In this document: piece by piece, positions 27,132 to 35,041 of the stretch
Layout: each line of letters starts with the position of its first letter
Position numbering within the stretch: position 1 is the stretch's first letter
NCBI GenBank assembly: GCA_022819855.1
Contig: JAJEGN010000022.1
Span: 124,001-188,000 of the forward strand
DNA length: 64,000 nucleotides
Origin: Gammaproteobacteria bacterium
GTDB lineage: Bacteria > Pseudomonadota > Gammaproteobacteria > Steroidobacterales > Rariloculaceae
Direction of reading: 5' to 3'
Program-made: the position numbers and the translations under genes
Notes under the pieces: model-generated
Database searches by the model: none
What the model was told of the DNA's origin: nothing
What the model saw: only the letters and a program-made list of their open reading frames with translations

Positions 27132-28091
27132 CTAGTATCGCACGAGACTTGCGCCCCAGGTAAATCCGCCGCCGAAGGCTTCGAGCAACAACAGGTCTCC
27201 GCGCTTGACGCGGCCGTCCCGGATCGCCGTATCGAGCGCCATGGGCACCGATGCCGCGGACGTATTGCCATGCTCCTGAATCGTCAGGATGACGCGCTCC
27301 ATCGGCATCCGCAGCCGCTTCGCCATGGCCTGTATGATGCGGATGTTCGCCTGGTGAGGAATGAGCCAGTCGATCTCGCCCTTCTCGAGGCCGTTCTTGT
27401 CCAGGACTTCGTCAACCATTCCGCCCAGCGTCTTCACGGCGACCTTGAACACCTCGTTCCCCTTCATGCGCAGCGCCGCGCCTTCCCCTTCCTTCGGAAG
27501 TACGGACACGCCGTTGGCCGCGTACAGAAGGTCCCGGTAGCGCCCGTCGGAACCCAGATTCGAATACATGATGCCGGGCGTCTCCGCCTGCTCGAGAACC
27601 ACCGCGCCCGCGCCGTCGCCGAAGAGCACACAGGTCTCCCGGTCGGTCCAGTCGATGATCCGCGACATCGTCTCGGCGCCGACGACGAGCGCGCGCTTCG
27701 CCTGTCCGCCGCGCACGAACTGATCGGCAACTCCGAGGGCGTACAGAAACCCGCTGCAGGCCGCTTCCAGGCTGAACGCCGGCGTCCCGTGAATGCCGAG
27801 CCGCTCCTGCACGAGACAGCCGACATTGGGAAAGATCAGGTCGGGAGTCGTCGTGCCCACCAGGATGAAATCGATGTCGCCGGGCTCGATACCGGCGTCC
27901 TCGATCGCGGCGCGTGAAGCATGATAGGCCAGATCGCTCGTGAATTCGCCGTCCGCGACGACGTGTCGACGCTCGATGCCGGTACGCGTACGGATCCATT
28001 CATCGCTCGTATCGACCATGGCTTCGAGGTCGAAGTTGGTGAGGACGCGTTCGGGCAGGTACATGCCCGTGCCTGCTATGCGCGCGTACAT
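27132..28091 (-). CDS. fabH: 3-oxoacyl-ACP synthase III
   Basis: FabH condenses acetyl-CoA with malonyl-ACP to start fatty acid synthesis. The 319-residue protein has the full catalytic triad: Cys112 (LEAACSGF), His246 (PHQANIR) and Asn276 (EHGNTSAAS). The N-terminal YLPERVLTNFDLEAMVDTSDEWI and C-terminal LLLEAFGGGFTWGASLVRY are canonical. It overlaps plsX by 16 bp. In many gammaproteobacteria fabD-fabG-acpP come next; here the transpeptidase gene follows instead. Confidence 0.97.
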   Translation of the reverse strand: MYARIAGTGMYLPERVLTNFDLEAMVDTSDEWIRTRTGIERRHVVADGEFTSDLAYHASRAAIEDAGIEPGDIDFILVGTTTPDLIFPNVGCLVQERLGIHGTPAFSLEAACSGFLYALGVADQFVRGGQAKRALVVGAETMSRIIDWTDRETCVLFGDGAGAVVLEQAETPGIMYSNLGSDGRYRDLLYAANGVSVLPKEGEGAALRMKGNEVFKVAVKTLGGMVDEVLDKNGLEKGEIDWLIPHQANIRIIQAMAKRLRMPMERVILTIQEHGNTSAASVPMALDTAIRDGRVKRGDLLLLEAFGGGFTWGASLVRY

Positions 28092-29104
28092 TCCCGTGAC
28101 TGCTTGTCGAGCAACTCGCCGATCTTCAGCGGCACGCCCTTGCGCGCTTCGACGATCGCCGTCTGGACAGCCGTCTCGAACGCGAGCTGGTCGGCCCCGC
28201 CGTGACTCTTGAGCACGATCCCGTTCAGGCCGACGAGGCTCGCGCCGTTGTAGAGGCGCGGATCGAGCCTCGCGCGCAGCGCATCCAGCGCGGAGTTCGC
28301 GGCGACGCCCTGCAGTCTGCGCAAACTGTTGCGATTGAACTCCTGCCTGAGGAAAGAGCCGATCAATCCGGCCACGCCCTCCATCGTCTTGATCGCCACA
28401 TTGCCGACGAGTCCGTCGCTGACGACGACGTCGACGTCCGCATGAAAAATCCCGTCGCCTTCGACGAAACCGAGATAGTTCAGGCCGCTTCGACTCAACA
28501 GGTTGCCGGCCTCGCGGATGACCTCGTTGCCCTTGATGTCCTCCTGCCCGACATTGAGCAATCCGACGCGCGGCCGCTCAACGTCAAGGATGCCCGAAGC
28601 AATGACCGATCCCATCAGAGCGAACTGCAGGAGGTGCTCGGCCGTGCAGCCGACGTTGGCGCCGATGTCGAGCATGAAGGTCGGGGACTTGAGTCCCGGG
28701 ACGACCGAGATGATCGCCGGCCGGTCGATACCGGGCAGGGTCTTGAGCACGTATCGTGCGGTCGCCATCAACGCACCGGTATTCCCGGAACTCACGCAAG
28801 CCTGGGCTTCGGTGGACTTGACGAGTTCGATCGCAACGCGCAGCGAGGACCGCTTCTTGTGGCGAAGCGCTTCGCCCGGATGCTCGTCCATCCCCACGAC
28901 CTCGGTCGCCGTACGGAAGCTCAGCCGATTGCCGTACTTGCCGCGCGTCTGCGCCCTGACTTCGTCGAGTACGTCGGCAAGGCCGACGAGAATCAAATTG
29001 ACGGTATCGTCCTTTTCGAGCGTCGCGAGCGCCGCGGGCACGACTACGGCGGGCCCTCGGTCGCCGCCCATGGCATCAAGGGCGATTGTGACCTTTCGGC
29101 TCAT
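28076..29104 (-). CDS. plsX: Phosphate acyltransferase PlsX
   Basis: PlsX converts acyl-ACP to acyl-phosphate, the donor for PlsY in phospholipid synthesis. The 342-residue protein begins KVTIALDAMGGDRGPAVVVPAAL and carries SGNTGALMATARYVLKTLPGIDRPAI, LLNVGQEDIKGNEV and DGLVGNVAIKTMEGVAGLI, all family signatures. It sits between rpmF and fabH, the standard order, and overlaps fabH. Peripheral on the inner membrane in other bacteria. Confidence 0.97.
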   Translation of the reverse strand: MSRKVTIALDAMGGDRGPAVVVPAALATLEKDDTVNLILVGLADVLDEVRAQTRGKYGNRLSFRTATEVVGMDEHPGEALRHKKRSSLRVAIELVKSTEAQACVSSGNTGALMATARYVLKTLPGIDRPAIISVVPGLKSPTFMLDIGANVGCTAEHLLQFALMGSVIASGILDVERPRVGLLNVGQEDIKGNEVIREAGNLLSRSGLNYLGFVEGDGIFHADVDVVVSDGLVGNVAIKTMEGVAGLIGSFLRQEFNRNSLRRLQGVAANSALDALRARLDPRLYNGASLVGLNGIVLKSHGGADQLAFETAVQTAIVEARKGVPLKIGELLDKQSRECTRA

Positions 29105-29170
29105 TGAGTCCGTAAAGGGTGACCTGCGGAATTGACCGGGCGGCGAGCCACGGCTGCGGGAGGCGCCCGC

Positions 29171-29362
29171 CTACTCTTCGTCGGTGTCCTGAGGCACCTC
29201 GAAAACGCGCTTGCCCCGGTAGAATCCGTCCGCCGTGACGTGATGCCGCACATGAGTTTCCCCGGTCGCCGAGTCGACGGCCAGCGTCGGACCCTTGAGC
29301 GCGTCGTGGGATCGGCGCATGTCGCGCCTTGAGCGCGTCTTACGTCTTTGCTGAACAGCCAT
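29171..29362 (-). CDS. rpmF: 50S ribosomal protein L32
   Basis: A 63-residue basic ribosomal protein. The start [22 protein letters not shown] and the middle [19 protein letters not shown] are typical of the proteobacterial, zinc-free form of L32: the CxxC pairs of other L32 forms are absent. It lies 14 bp after yceD and 66 bp before plsX. Confidence 0.97.
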   Translation of the reverse strand: MAVQQRRKTRSRRDMRRSHDALKGPTLAVDSATGETHVRHHVTADGFYRGKRVFEVPQDTDEE

Positions 29363-29376
29363 TGATCATGTTCTCC

Positions 29377-29889
29377 TCAGTGTTTCCCTGGTGGCGCGCA
29401 GTCGAGAGTCCATGCCGCCTTCGTCGAAGCCTCGCTGCGCTGACTCACCAGGCCGCCGCATTCCTCCGGCCTTGCATGTTTCGGCATCAGCGGCAACGAC
29501 ACGATCAACTCGTCTTCGATGAGCTGCGCCGGCATCAGCCGCTCACGTTCCAGCACGACCGGCTCATATCCTTCAGGCAACCGCGCCGCCATGGATGCAG
29601 ATTCCACCAGTCCCAACTCGACCCGCGCCTCCACGGCGTGCAGCATCGGTTCCAGGCAACGCTGACAACGCAATGCGAGCGTCGCTTCACATTCAAGCTC
29701 CACGATCACCCAGGCTCCGCTGTGTTTCGTGAAACGCAGCTTCGCTGTCACACTGCCGTCGTCTGCATGTAGCATGTCGCGAAGCCGTGCAAGCCGCTTG
29801 AGTTCGATTTCACCGCTCAACACGGACTGCCGCTCTGCCAGCATGTCCAGCCACGAGAAGCTGTACCAGGTGTGCAGCGATCCGGGCAT
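29377..29889 (-). CDS. yceD: YceD family protein (DUF177), ribosome-assembly related
   Basis: YceD/DUF177 proteins occur next to rpmF across bacteria; they are linked to 23S rRNA processing and large-subunit assembly. The 170-residue protein has ELECEATLALRCQRCLEPMLHAVEARVELGLVE, the conserved CxxC segment of the family, and an acidic EDELIVSLPLMPKHA region. ATG 29889 starts the frame. The promoter at 29899-29927 would put the transcript start only about three bases before this ATG. Confidence 0.9.
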   Translation of the reverse strand: MPGSLHTWYSFSWLDMLAERQSVLSGEIELKRLARLRDMLHADDGSVTAKLRFTKHSGAWVIVELECEATLALRCQRCLEPMLHAVEARVELGLVESASMAARLPEGYEPVVLERERLMPAQLIEDELIVSLPLMPKHARPEECGGLVSQRSEASTKAAWTLDCAPPGKH

Positions 29890-29898
29890 GGGCGGCCT

Positions 29899-29927
29899 AT
29901 GGTAAGTAGAAGGGTTATCAACGTCAA
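29899..29927 (-). promoter_or_regulatory. Promoter of yceD-rpmF-plsX-fabH
   Basis: On the minus strand TTGACG (29922-29927) and TACCAT (29899-29904) are separated by 17 bp. The predicted transcript start is about 29892, so yceD mRNA would be nearly leaderless. Confidence 0.5.
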
Positions 29928-29963
29928 AACCGTTGCGACAGCGCAGACGAGTACCGTCCGATA

Positions 29964-30569
29964 ATGCGCAGACTGATCCTGGCATCGACTTCCCCGTACC
30001 GGAAGCTGTTACTCGAGCGGCTCGAGCTGCCGTTTGATGTCGTTGCGCCAGACGTGGAAGAGACGGCCGAACCTGGTGAAGCACCGCATGCACTCGCCGC
30101 GCGGCTCGCTGCCGAGAAGGCGGGTTCGGTGACCGCTCCGGAAGCGATCGTCATCGGTTCAGATCAGGTCGCCTCCGTCGACGGCAAGGTCTTGAGGAAG
30201 CCCGGATCGCACGATGCGGCACTCAGACAGCTCGCGGCCTGCCAGGGCCGGACGGCCGTGTTCGACACGGCCGCGGTCATCGTCGACAACAGCCACGGGC
30301 GCAGTTGGCAGACGACGGACAGAACGGAAGTCGAGTTCGCCGAACTCGACGACAATGTGCTGGACGCCTATCTGCGCCGCGAACAGCCTTACGATTGCGC
30401 CGGCGGCTTCAGGGCCGAGGGCCTCGGAATATCGCTCTTCAGCCGAATCCGGTCGGGCGATCCCACCGCACTGATCGGACTGCCGCTGATCTGGGTGGCT
30501 CGTACGCTCAGGGAAGCGGGCCTCGACCCGCTGGGCATAGCTGGCGGTGACCCGCAGAACACGCTTTGA
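29964..30569 (+). CDS. yceF: Maf-family nucleotide pyrophosphatase (YceF type)
   Basis: Maf proteins hydrolyse modified or non-canonical nucleoside triphosphates; E. coli YceF prefers 7-methyl-GTP. The 201-residue protein starts LILASTSPYRKLLLERL with the substrate loop, has IVIGSDQVASVDGKVLRKPG (the SDQ loop that sets YceF-type specificity) and PYDCAGGFRAEGLGISLFSRIRSGDPTALIGLPL. It is divergent from yceD by about 74 bp, the usual arrangement. The region downstream is the accessory nitrile hydratase segment. Confidence 0.94.
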   Translation: MRRLILASTSPYRKLLLERLELPFDVVAPDVEETAEPGEAPHALAARLAAEKAGSVTAPEAIVIGSDQVASVDGKVLRKPGSHDAALRQLAACQGRTAVFDTAAVIVDNSHGRSWQTTDRTEVEFAELDDNVLDAYLRREQPYDCAGGFRAEGLGISLFSRIRSGDPTALIGLPLIWVARTLREAGLDPLGIAGGDPQNTL

Positions 30570-30728
30570 TCGGTGCACCAGGGCCGGCGGGGGGCAGCCC
30601 CGGCAGCACGGGCGAAACCGGCTTTGTTATAGTCCCGAGCGAGTGCCGCAAGATCGGCACGTCGTTCTTCGAGCCCGACGCGAGTCGGTAGTACCAGTGT
30701 GACAAACGCTTCCGAAGGGAGGGGTACA

Positions 30729-31331
30729 GTGGCGGATGACAAGCCGGCTCAGGCCGACTACGACCTTCGCACAAGAGCCCTGGTCTCGGTGCTGACCAGA
30801 AAGGGCCTTGTCGACCCGGCATCCATGGACGCGGTGGTCGAGTATCACGAGAGTCAGGTAGGACCGCATGTCGGCGCAGGCCTTGTCGCCAGGAGCTGGG
30901 TGGATCCGGACTATCGTCGTCGGCTGCTTGCAGACGCCAGAGCCGTCGCGCGCGAAGACAAGCTGACCGGGTTTCAGTCTACGGATCTGGTCGCCGTGGC
31001 GAATACGCCGTCCGTGCACAACCTGGTCGTCTGCACGCTGTGTTCCTGCTATCCATGGTCCCTCCTCGGTCTTCCCCCGACGTGGTACAAGGATTCGTCA
31101 TACCGGGCGCGGGCGGTGATCGATCCCCGCAACGTGCTGCGGGAGTTTGGACTCGACCTCGATGACGAAGTCGAAGTCAGGGTCTGGGACAGCACGGCAG
31201 AGGTTCGCTACCTCGTTATTCCAGAGCGCCCGCCGGGTACCGACGACATGTCTGTCGACGAACTGGCGGCCCTGGTCACGCGGGACTCGATGATTGGCGC
31301 CGAGACTCTTACGGCAATCGGGCAGCAATGA
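30729..31331 (+). CDS. nthA: Nitrile hydratase subunit alpha, cobalt type
   Basis: Nitrile hydratase converts nitriles to amides with a non-corrin metal held by cysteines of the alpha chain. The 200-residue protein has the metal motif Cys102-Thr-Leu-Cys105-Ser-Cys107; Thr in second place is the mark of the cobalt type (Ser in iron enzymes). [16 protein letters not shown] follows as in characterised enzymes. GTG 30729 was chosen because GGAGGGG lies seven bases upstream; a longer GTG start at 30699 exists. It overlaps the beta gene by ATGA and is followed by the accessory gene, a complete operon. Thiocyanate hydrolase gamma is a relative, but the beta gene form favours nitrile hydratase. No amidase gene is nearby. 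Confidence 0.93.
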   Translation: MADDKPAQADYDLRTRALVSVLTRKGLVDPASMDAVVEYHESQVGPHVGAGLVARSWVDPDYRRRLLADARAVAREDKLTGFQSTDLVAVANTPSVHNLVVCTLCSCYPWSLLGLPPTWYKDSSYRARAVIDPRNVLREFGLDLDDEVEVRVWDSTAEVRYLVIPERPPGTDDMSVDELAALVTRDSMIGAETLTAIGQQ

Positions 31332-31999
31332 ACGGAGCACACGATCTGGGCGGCATGGACGGATTTGCGCTGCCGCAGCGCGACGACGAGCAGGGGCCCA
31401 TCCTCAAGGAAGAATGGCAGCGACTGCTCTGGGGGCTGGTCTGGTCGCTGCGCGTGCCCGGGATATCCCGCGGCGGGCGTGCAGCGATGGAGCAATCCAT
31501 TCCGCCGGCGCTTTATCTCAGCATGCCGTATTACGCGAGGTGGCTCCATCGTGCCGAACGATCCGTGCTCGAGAGCGGTCTCGTGACTGCCGAGGAACTC
31601 GACAATCCGGATGGCCCTCTCTCGATTCCCGATATTCCGGACTTTGAGCCGCCCGGACCCGAAGTCATCGTCGGCGGTTTTCTCGCCTGCGACTTTTCCT
31701 CAGAGCTGGATGCGGACGTGCGGCCTCGATTCTCCGTCGGTGACGCGGTGATCGCCAGGAACGAGCATCCGGCGGGGCACACTCGAGCACCTCGTTATGT
31801 TCGCGGGCGCCGGGGCACGATTCACCGTGATCACGGTGTGCATGAGTTTCAGGATCAGCTACCGCCAGGGGTCGAACGGGAGGCGCAGCATCTGTATTCG
31901 GTGATGTTTACCGGCCGGGAGCTGTGGGGCAGCCGGGGCGGCTACAAAGACCGAATCTACGTTGATCTATGGGACGATCATCTCCAATCGGTGACATAG
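31328..31999 (+). CDS. nthB: Nitrile hydratase subunit beta
   Basis: The 223-residue beta chain starts [16 protein letters not shown], the family signature, and contains SMPYYARWL (the arginine here contacts the oxidised metal cysteines in known structures), [28 protein letters not shown] and [12 protein letters not shown]. It forms the heterodimer with alpha and shapes the substrate pocket. Its ATG overlaps the alpha TGA by four bases, so the two chains should be made in equal amounts. Confidence 0.94.
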   Translation: MNGAHDLGGMDGFALPQRDDEQGPILKEEWQRLLWGLVWSLRVPGISRGGRAAMEQSIPPALYLSMPYYARWLHRAERSVLESGLVTAEELDNPDGPLSIPDIPDFEPPGPEVIVGGFLACDFSSELDADVRPRFSVGDAVIARNEHPAGHTRAPRYVRGRRGTIHRDHGVHEFQDQLPPGVEREAQHLYSVMFTGRELWGSRGGYKDRIYVDLWDDHLQSVT

Positions 32000-32009
32000 A
32001 CTGTCGAAG

Positions 32010-32360
32010 ATGGGCGATCCGGACACGCTTGCACAACTCTCGCTGCTTTCCCGCGACGAAGCAGATCAAACTTTCGCGGAACCGTGGCAGGCGCAGGCCT
32101 TTGCTGTTGTCGTCGAGTTCATCGAATCCGGTCGCCTCACACAGGAAGAATGGTCGCAACGCCTGTCCGCGGAACTGAAGGCCGCTGAAGGCCGGGGAGA
32201 ATACGACACGGGCGAACGTTACTACGCCCACTGGTTGGCGGCGCTTGAACGCCTCGCAGTCGACAGGGACATTACGGCATGGAACGAGTTGGCCGCGGAG
32301 CGCGAAGAAACCCGCATGAATGACCATCATCGGCGCAATGAGCAACTGAAATCCCCTTGA
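32010..32360 (+). CDS. Nitrile hydratase accessory protein
   Basis: A 116-residue protein with PWQAQAFAVVVEFIESGRLTQEEWSQRLSAELKAA and YYAHWLAALERLAVD, which is the pattern of the nitrile hydratase activator/accessory family. These resemble the beta N-terminus and act as a self-subunit-swapping chaperone that brings the metal to the alpha chain. It starts 10 bp after nthB and completes the operon. Charged C-terminus (NDHHRRNEQLKSP) is variable in the family. Confidence 0.88.
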   Translation: MGDPDTLAQLSLLSRDEADQTFAEPWQAQAFAVVVEFIESGRLTQEEWSQRLSAELKAAEGRGEYDTGERYYAHWLAALERLAVDRDITAWNELAAEREETRMNDHHRRNEQLKSP

Positions 32361-32468
32361 TGGGGAATTGCCGTCGCCTTGCACGGCATCGTCGATGCTC
32401 GCGTTCGCACGCGACGACGCGGCGGATGCGGTCATCGCCCAATGTGCACCGAGGTGCTGGAGAACAAT

Positions 32469-32864
32469 ATGAGCACTGCCTTTAGACGCTACTCAAGTCC
32501 GTTCATCCCGTTTTTTCTGTTGTCTGCGGGCATACAGGCTACGGAAGTGGATGTCCTGTTCAGTCAGGAACTGCAGGACATCCAGGGCAAGTCAGGCCTG
32601 ATGCTTACCGTGACATACGCACCGGGCGAGGCGCCCGCGCCACATCGTCACAACGCTCATACCTTTGTCTACGTGCTTGAAGGCAGTGTCGTGATGCAGG
32701 TCGAGGGAGGCGAGGCGGTCACCTTGTCGCCAGGACAGACCTTCTATGAAAACCCGGATGACATCCATACCGTCGCAAGAAATGCCAGTGATACCGAGCC
32801 CGCGAAAATACTCGTTTTCTTCGTCAAGGAAACCGATGCACCGGTCACCGTACCGGTTGAATGA
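32469..32864 (+). CDS. Secreted cupin-domain protein
   Basis: A 131-residue protein. The first 25 residues (basic start, FIPFFLLSAGIQATE) look like a signal peptide. The single cupin domain reads PGEAPAPHRHNAHTFVYVLEGSVVMQVEGGEAVTLSPGQTFYENPDDIHTVARNAS, with His residues in both cupin motifs to bind a metal. Function unknown; small periplasmic cupins of this kind are common. ATG 32469 has GGAG seven bases upstream. It lies about 108 bp after the nitrile hydratase operon and overlaps the next gene by ATGA. Confidence 0.82.
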   Translation: MSTAFRRYSSPFIPFFLLSAGIQATEVDVLFSQELQDIQGKSGLMLTVTYAPGEAPAPHRHNAHTFVYVLEGSVVMQVEGGEAVTLSPGQTFYENPDDIHTVARNASDTEPAKILVFFVKETDAPVTVPVE

Positions 32865-33535
32865 GTCACGCGCCAAACGGCTCCTGCCGGCGTAATTCGT
32901 TCATGGCAAGCAAGCCTTGTTCCGTTGCCTGCGATAACGATCGTCGGCGGGCGCTCGTCGCAGCAGCGATCATGCTGCTCTTCGCCGGTGGTGCGCAGGC
33001 GCAGCCGACTGTCGACTTCATCCCGTCCAACGCGGCCCTGAATCACGCTGTGCGGGCATATCGGGCAATCTGGGAGGAGGACGGCGAGCGCATCGTGGCC
33101 GCGCTCGAGGCCCGGACCTGTCTGCAGTTTCCAGAATCAAGCGTAACGGCTTTGGTGGCCGATGCGGTCAGCAATTCCGGTGGGCCCGACCATCCGATGC
33201 GACTTCGCGCGAGCTACGAGCCCGACGAGAAGAAATCCACATTGGTCCACGAACTCGGCCACCGCCACCTTTGGCAGTTCGTCGAGCGGCTGGACGACAT
33301 CGACGGGCACATGACGCTGTATCTCGTCCTCGACCTCGTGTGGGCGGACGTTTGGGGCGAAGACTTTGCCGCCAGGCAGGTCCGGAACGAAGCGGACTGG
33401 GGCACTGATTATGCGGCTGCCTGGGCCTGGGCGCGCGCGCTCGACCAGCAGGAGCGCACACGGCTGTGGAACAGGCTCCTGGCCATGAACGGGTTTCCCG
33501 ACAACTGCGGTCCCTTGCCCGGGAACACTGAATAA
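32861..33535 (+). CDS. Exported HELGH putative metallopeptidase of unknown family
   Basis: I do not recognise the family. The 224-residue protein has a hydrophobic segment (about residues 30-46) ending GGAQAQ, consistent with export. STLVHELGHRHLWQFVERLDDIDGH contains HExxH (His-Glu-Leu-Gly-His), the zinc site of many metallopeptidases; a later Glu or Asp could be the third ligand (for example in DLVWADVWGEDF). Trp is unusually frequent in the second half. The ATG overlaps the cupin TGA, so the two are translationally coupled and may work together. The start could instead be Met15, nearer the signal peptide. Confidence 0.65.
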   Translation: MSHAPNGSCRRNSFMASKPCSVACDNDRRRALVAAAIMLLFAGGAQAQPTVDFIPSNAALNHAVRAYRAIWEEDGERIVAALEARTCLQFPESSVTALVADAVSNSGGPDHPMRLRASYEPDEKKSTLVHELGHRHLWQFVERLDDIDGHMTLYLVLDLVWADVWGEDFAARQVRNEADWGTDYAAAWAWARALDQQERTRLWNRLLAMNGFPDNCGPLPGNTE

Positions 33536-33609
33536 GACCCGAAAGGTCGCGAGGCCGCCGCCAAAGTCGGGGGCCAACCGCCATGAAGCGCAGACCAGAG
33601 GCGCCGACG

Positions 33610-34350
33610 CTAGTTTTCCGATCGCGTGAACGGAACGAATAGCACCGGCAGGACGCCGGTGACCCGGGTTTCGCCTTCCGGCAGCTTGTCGAGCACCTGC
33701 AGGGACTGGTTACGACTCTGCTCGCCGACGGGCACGACCAGCTTGCCGCCGACCGCAAGCTGATCGATCAGCGGCTGGGGGATCTGTTCGGGCGCCGCCG
33801 TGACGAGGATCGCATCGAACGGCGCGAACTCGGGCCACCCCTGGTAGCCATCGCCCACCCGTACAGTCACGTTGTCGTATCCCAGGCGATCCAGCGTGCC
33901 CGTCGCACGGAGCCCCAGAGGCTCGACGATCTCGATCGTGTAGACGTGTTCCACGATCTCGGCCAGGACCGCCGCCTGATACCCGGATCCGGTCCCGATT
34001 TCCAGGACGACGGAGTCCGGACCAACTTCCGCCAGGTCCGTCATGAGAGCCACGATGTACGGCTGTGAGATGGTCTGCCCTGCCCCGATGGGAAGCGGCC
34101 GGTTGTCATAGGAAAACTGCCGCACGGCCGCTGGAACGAACTCGTGGCGCGGGACCGTCGCCATGGCTGCCATCACGGTTTCGGCCAGCGCGGACCTGCC
34201 GGTGACGGACTGAGTCTGGCGAACGACCCGTTCGATCTCATCGATGAGCGCGGCCCGCTGTTCCGTGAACGAATCCTGGGAACACGCCGGGCTTGCACCG
34301 ACCGCCAGGAGAATCAGAGTCAGAACCGTTGTGCGCAGAGCGGACACCAC
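33610..34350 (-). CDS. pcm: Protein-L-isoaspartate O-methyltransferase with a signal peptide
   Basis: Pcm methylates isoaspartate in aged proteins using SAM. The core is clear: MATVPRHEFVPAAVRQFSYDNRPLPIGAGQTISQPYIVALM, SAM loop VVLEIGTGSGYQAAVLAEI and GDGYQGWPEFAPFDAILVTAAPEQIPQPLIDQL. The 246-residue form starts with tandem GTG codons (34350 and 34347), since no closer ATG exists, and its first 25 residues (SALRTTVLTLILLAVGASPACSQ) look like a signal peptide. Cytoplasmic E. coli Pcm lacks this. If exported, the source of SAM in the periplasm is unexplained. It is convergent with the HELGH gene and divergent from a DUF6152 gene. Confidence 0.9.
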   Translation of the reverse strand: MVSALRTTVLTLILLAVGASPACSQDSFTEQRAALIDEIERVVRQTQSVTGRSALAETVMAAMATVPRHEFVPAAVRQFSYDNRPLPIGAGQTISQPYIVALMTDLAEVGPDSVVLEIGTGSGYQAAVLAEIVEHVYTIEIVEPLGLRATGTLDRLGYDNVTVRVGDGYQGWPEFAPFDAILVTAAPEQIPQPLIDQLAVGGKLVVPVGEQSRNQSLQVLDKLPEGETRVTGVLPVLFVPFTRSEN

Positions 34351-34550
34351 GTGTGGGCCTCGGAAAGCTCCGTTGGCATTGTACCCGGCCGCACCGCGTG
34401 CTGCGCCCGCTGTCAGACCGGAGGGCGGGTGTTGGCCGAGGCGCATCGAAGAGCTCGAGGGGAACTGATCAGGATACATCGCCCTCGAACATCCGCAGCG
34501 CGCAACGACGCCCACTGGCCAAACGCATTTTGCCGTGAAAGAATCGAGAC

Positions 34551-34943
34551 ATGAACAAGACAATCAACTGGACTGCGGTCATTCTGGGGGCATGGCTGAC
34601 ATTCGCACCCGCGCACGCTCACCACTCCTGGTCGGGCATCTACGATACGTCGAAGCGCATCACGGTCGAGGGGGTGGTGACGGAGTTTCTGTTCGTGCGC
34701 CCGCACCTCGCGCTGCTGATCGATGTTCGCAACGACGCCGGGGAAATCGAACAGTGGACCGTGGAATGGGGCAGCCCGAGGCGGATGCGGGAAGCGGGCT
34801 ACGATGAGAGCTTATTCGAACCCGGCGACGCGGTGGTCGTAGAGGGTCAACCTGCCTGGACGCCGGGGAGGAAGTCGGTGCGGATGCGCACGCTCACGCG
34901 GCCGGAGGACGGCTTCACGTTGCGCGGGCGACGGCGTCGCTGA
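34551..34943 (+). CDS. DUF6152 family exported protein, single domain
   Basis: A 130-residue protein with a signal peptide ending AHA just before HHSWSGIYDTSKRITVEGVVTEFLFVRPHLALLIDV. The double His after the cleavage site and the pattern of G-V-V-T-E, R/NPH and GDAVVVEG match DUF6152 proteins, OB-like periplasmic proteins of unknown role. The exposed N-terminal HH could bind metal (inference). A longer paralogue lies at 44722-45753. The tail (RGRRRR) is very basic. It closes the accessory segment before rluC. Confidence 0.8.
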   Translation: MNKTINWTAVILGAWLTFAPAHAHHSWSGIYDTSKRITVEGVVTEFLFVRPHLALLIDVRNDAGEIEQWTVEWGSPRRMREAGYDESLFEPGDAVVVEGQPAWTPGRKSVRMRTLTRPEDGFTLRGRRRR

Positions 34944-35041
34944 TCGAACCTGCCGCGACGCGGCAATGCATTGCTCCTCGACGACGGCCGGGGAACCGGT
35001 TTCGGGCCTTTCGCTTTTCTGCCCTGCGCCGCGGCCGGAGA

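Noticed and set aside
30699..30728. Longer nthA start at GTG 30699
   Set aside because: The GTG at 30729 has a strong ribosome binding site (GGAGGGG) at good distance and the extra ten residues do not match the family.
34951..34965. Hairpin TGCCGC/GCGGCA after the DUF6152 gene as terminator
   Set aside because: The stem is only six base pairs and no T-run follows.
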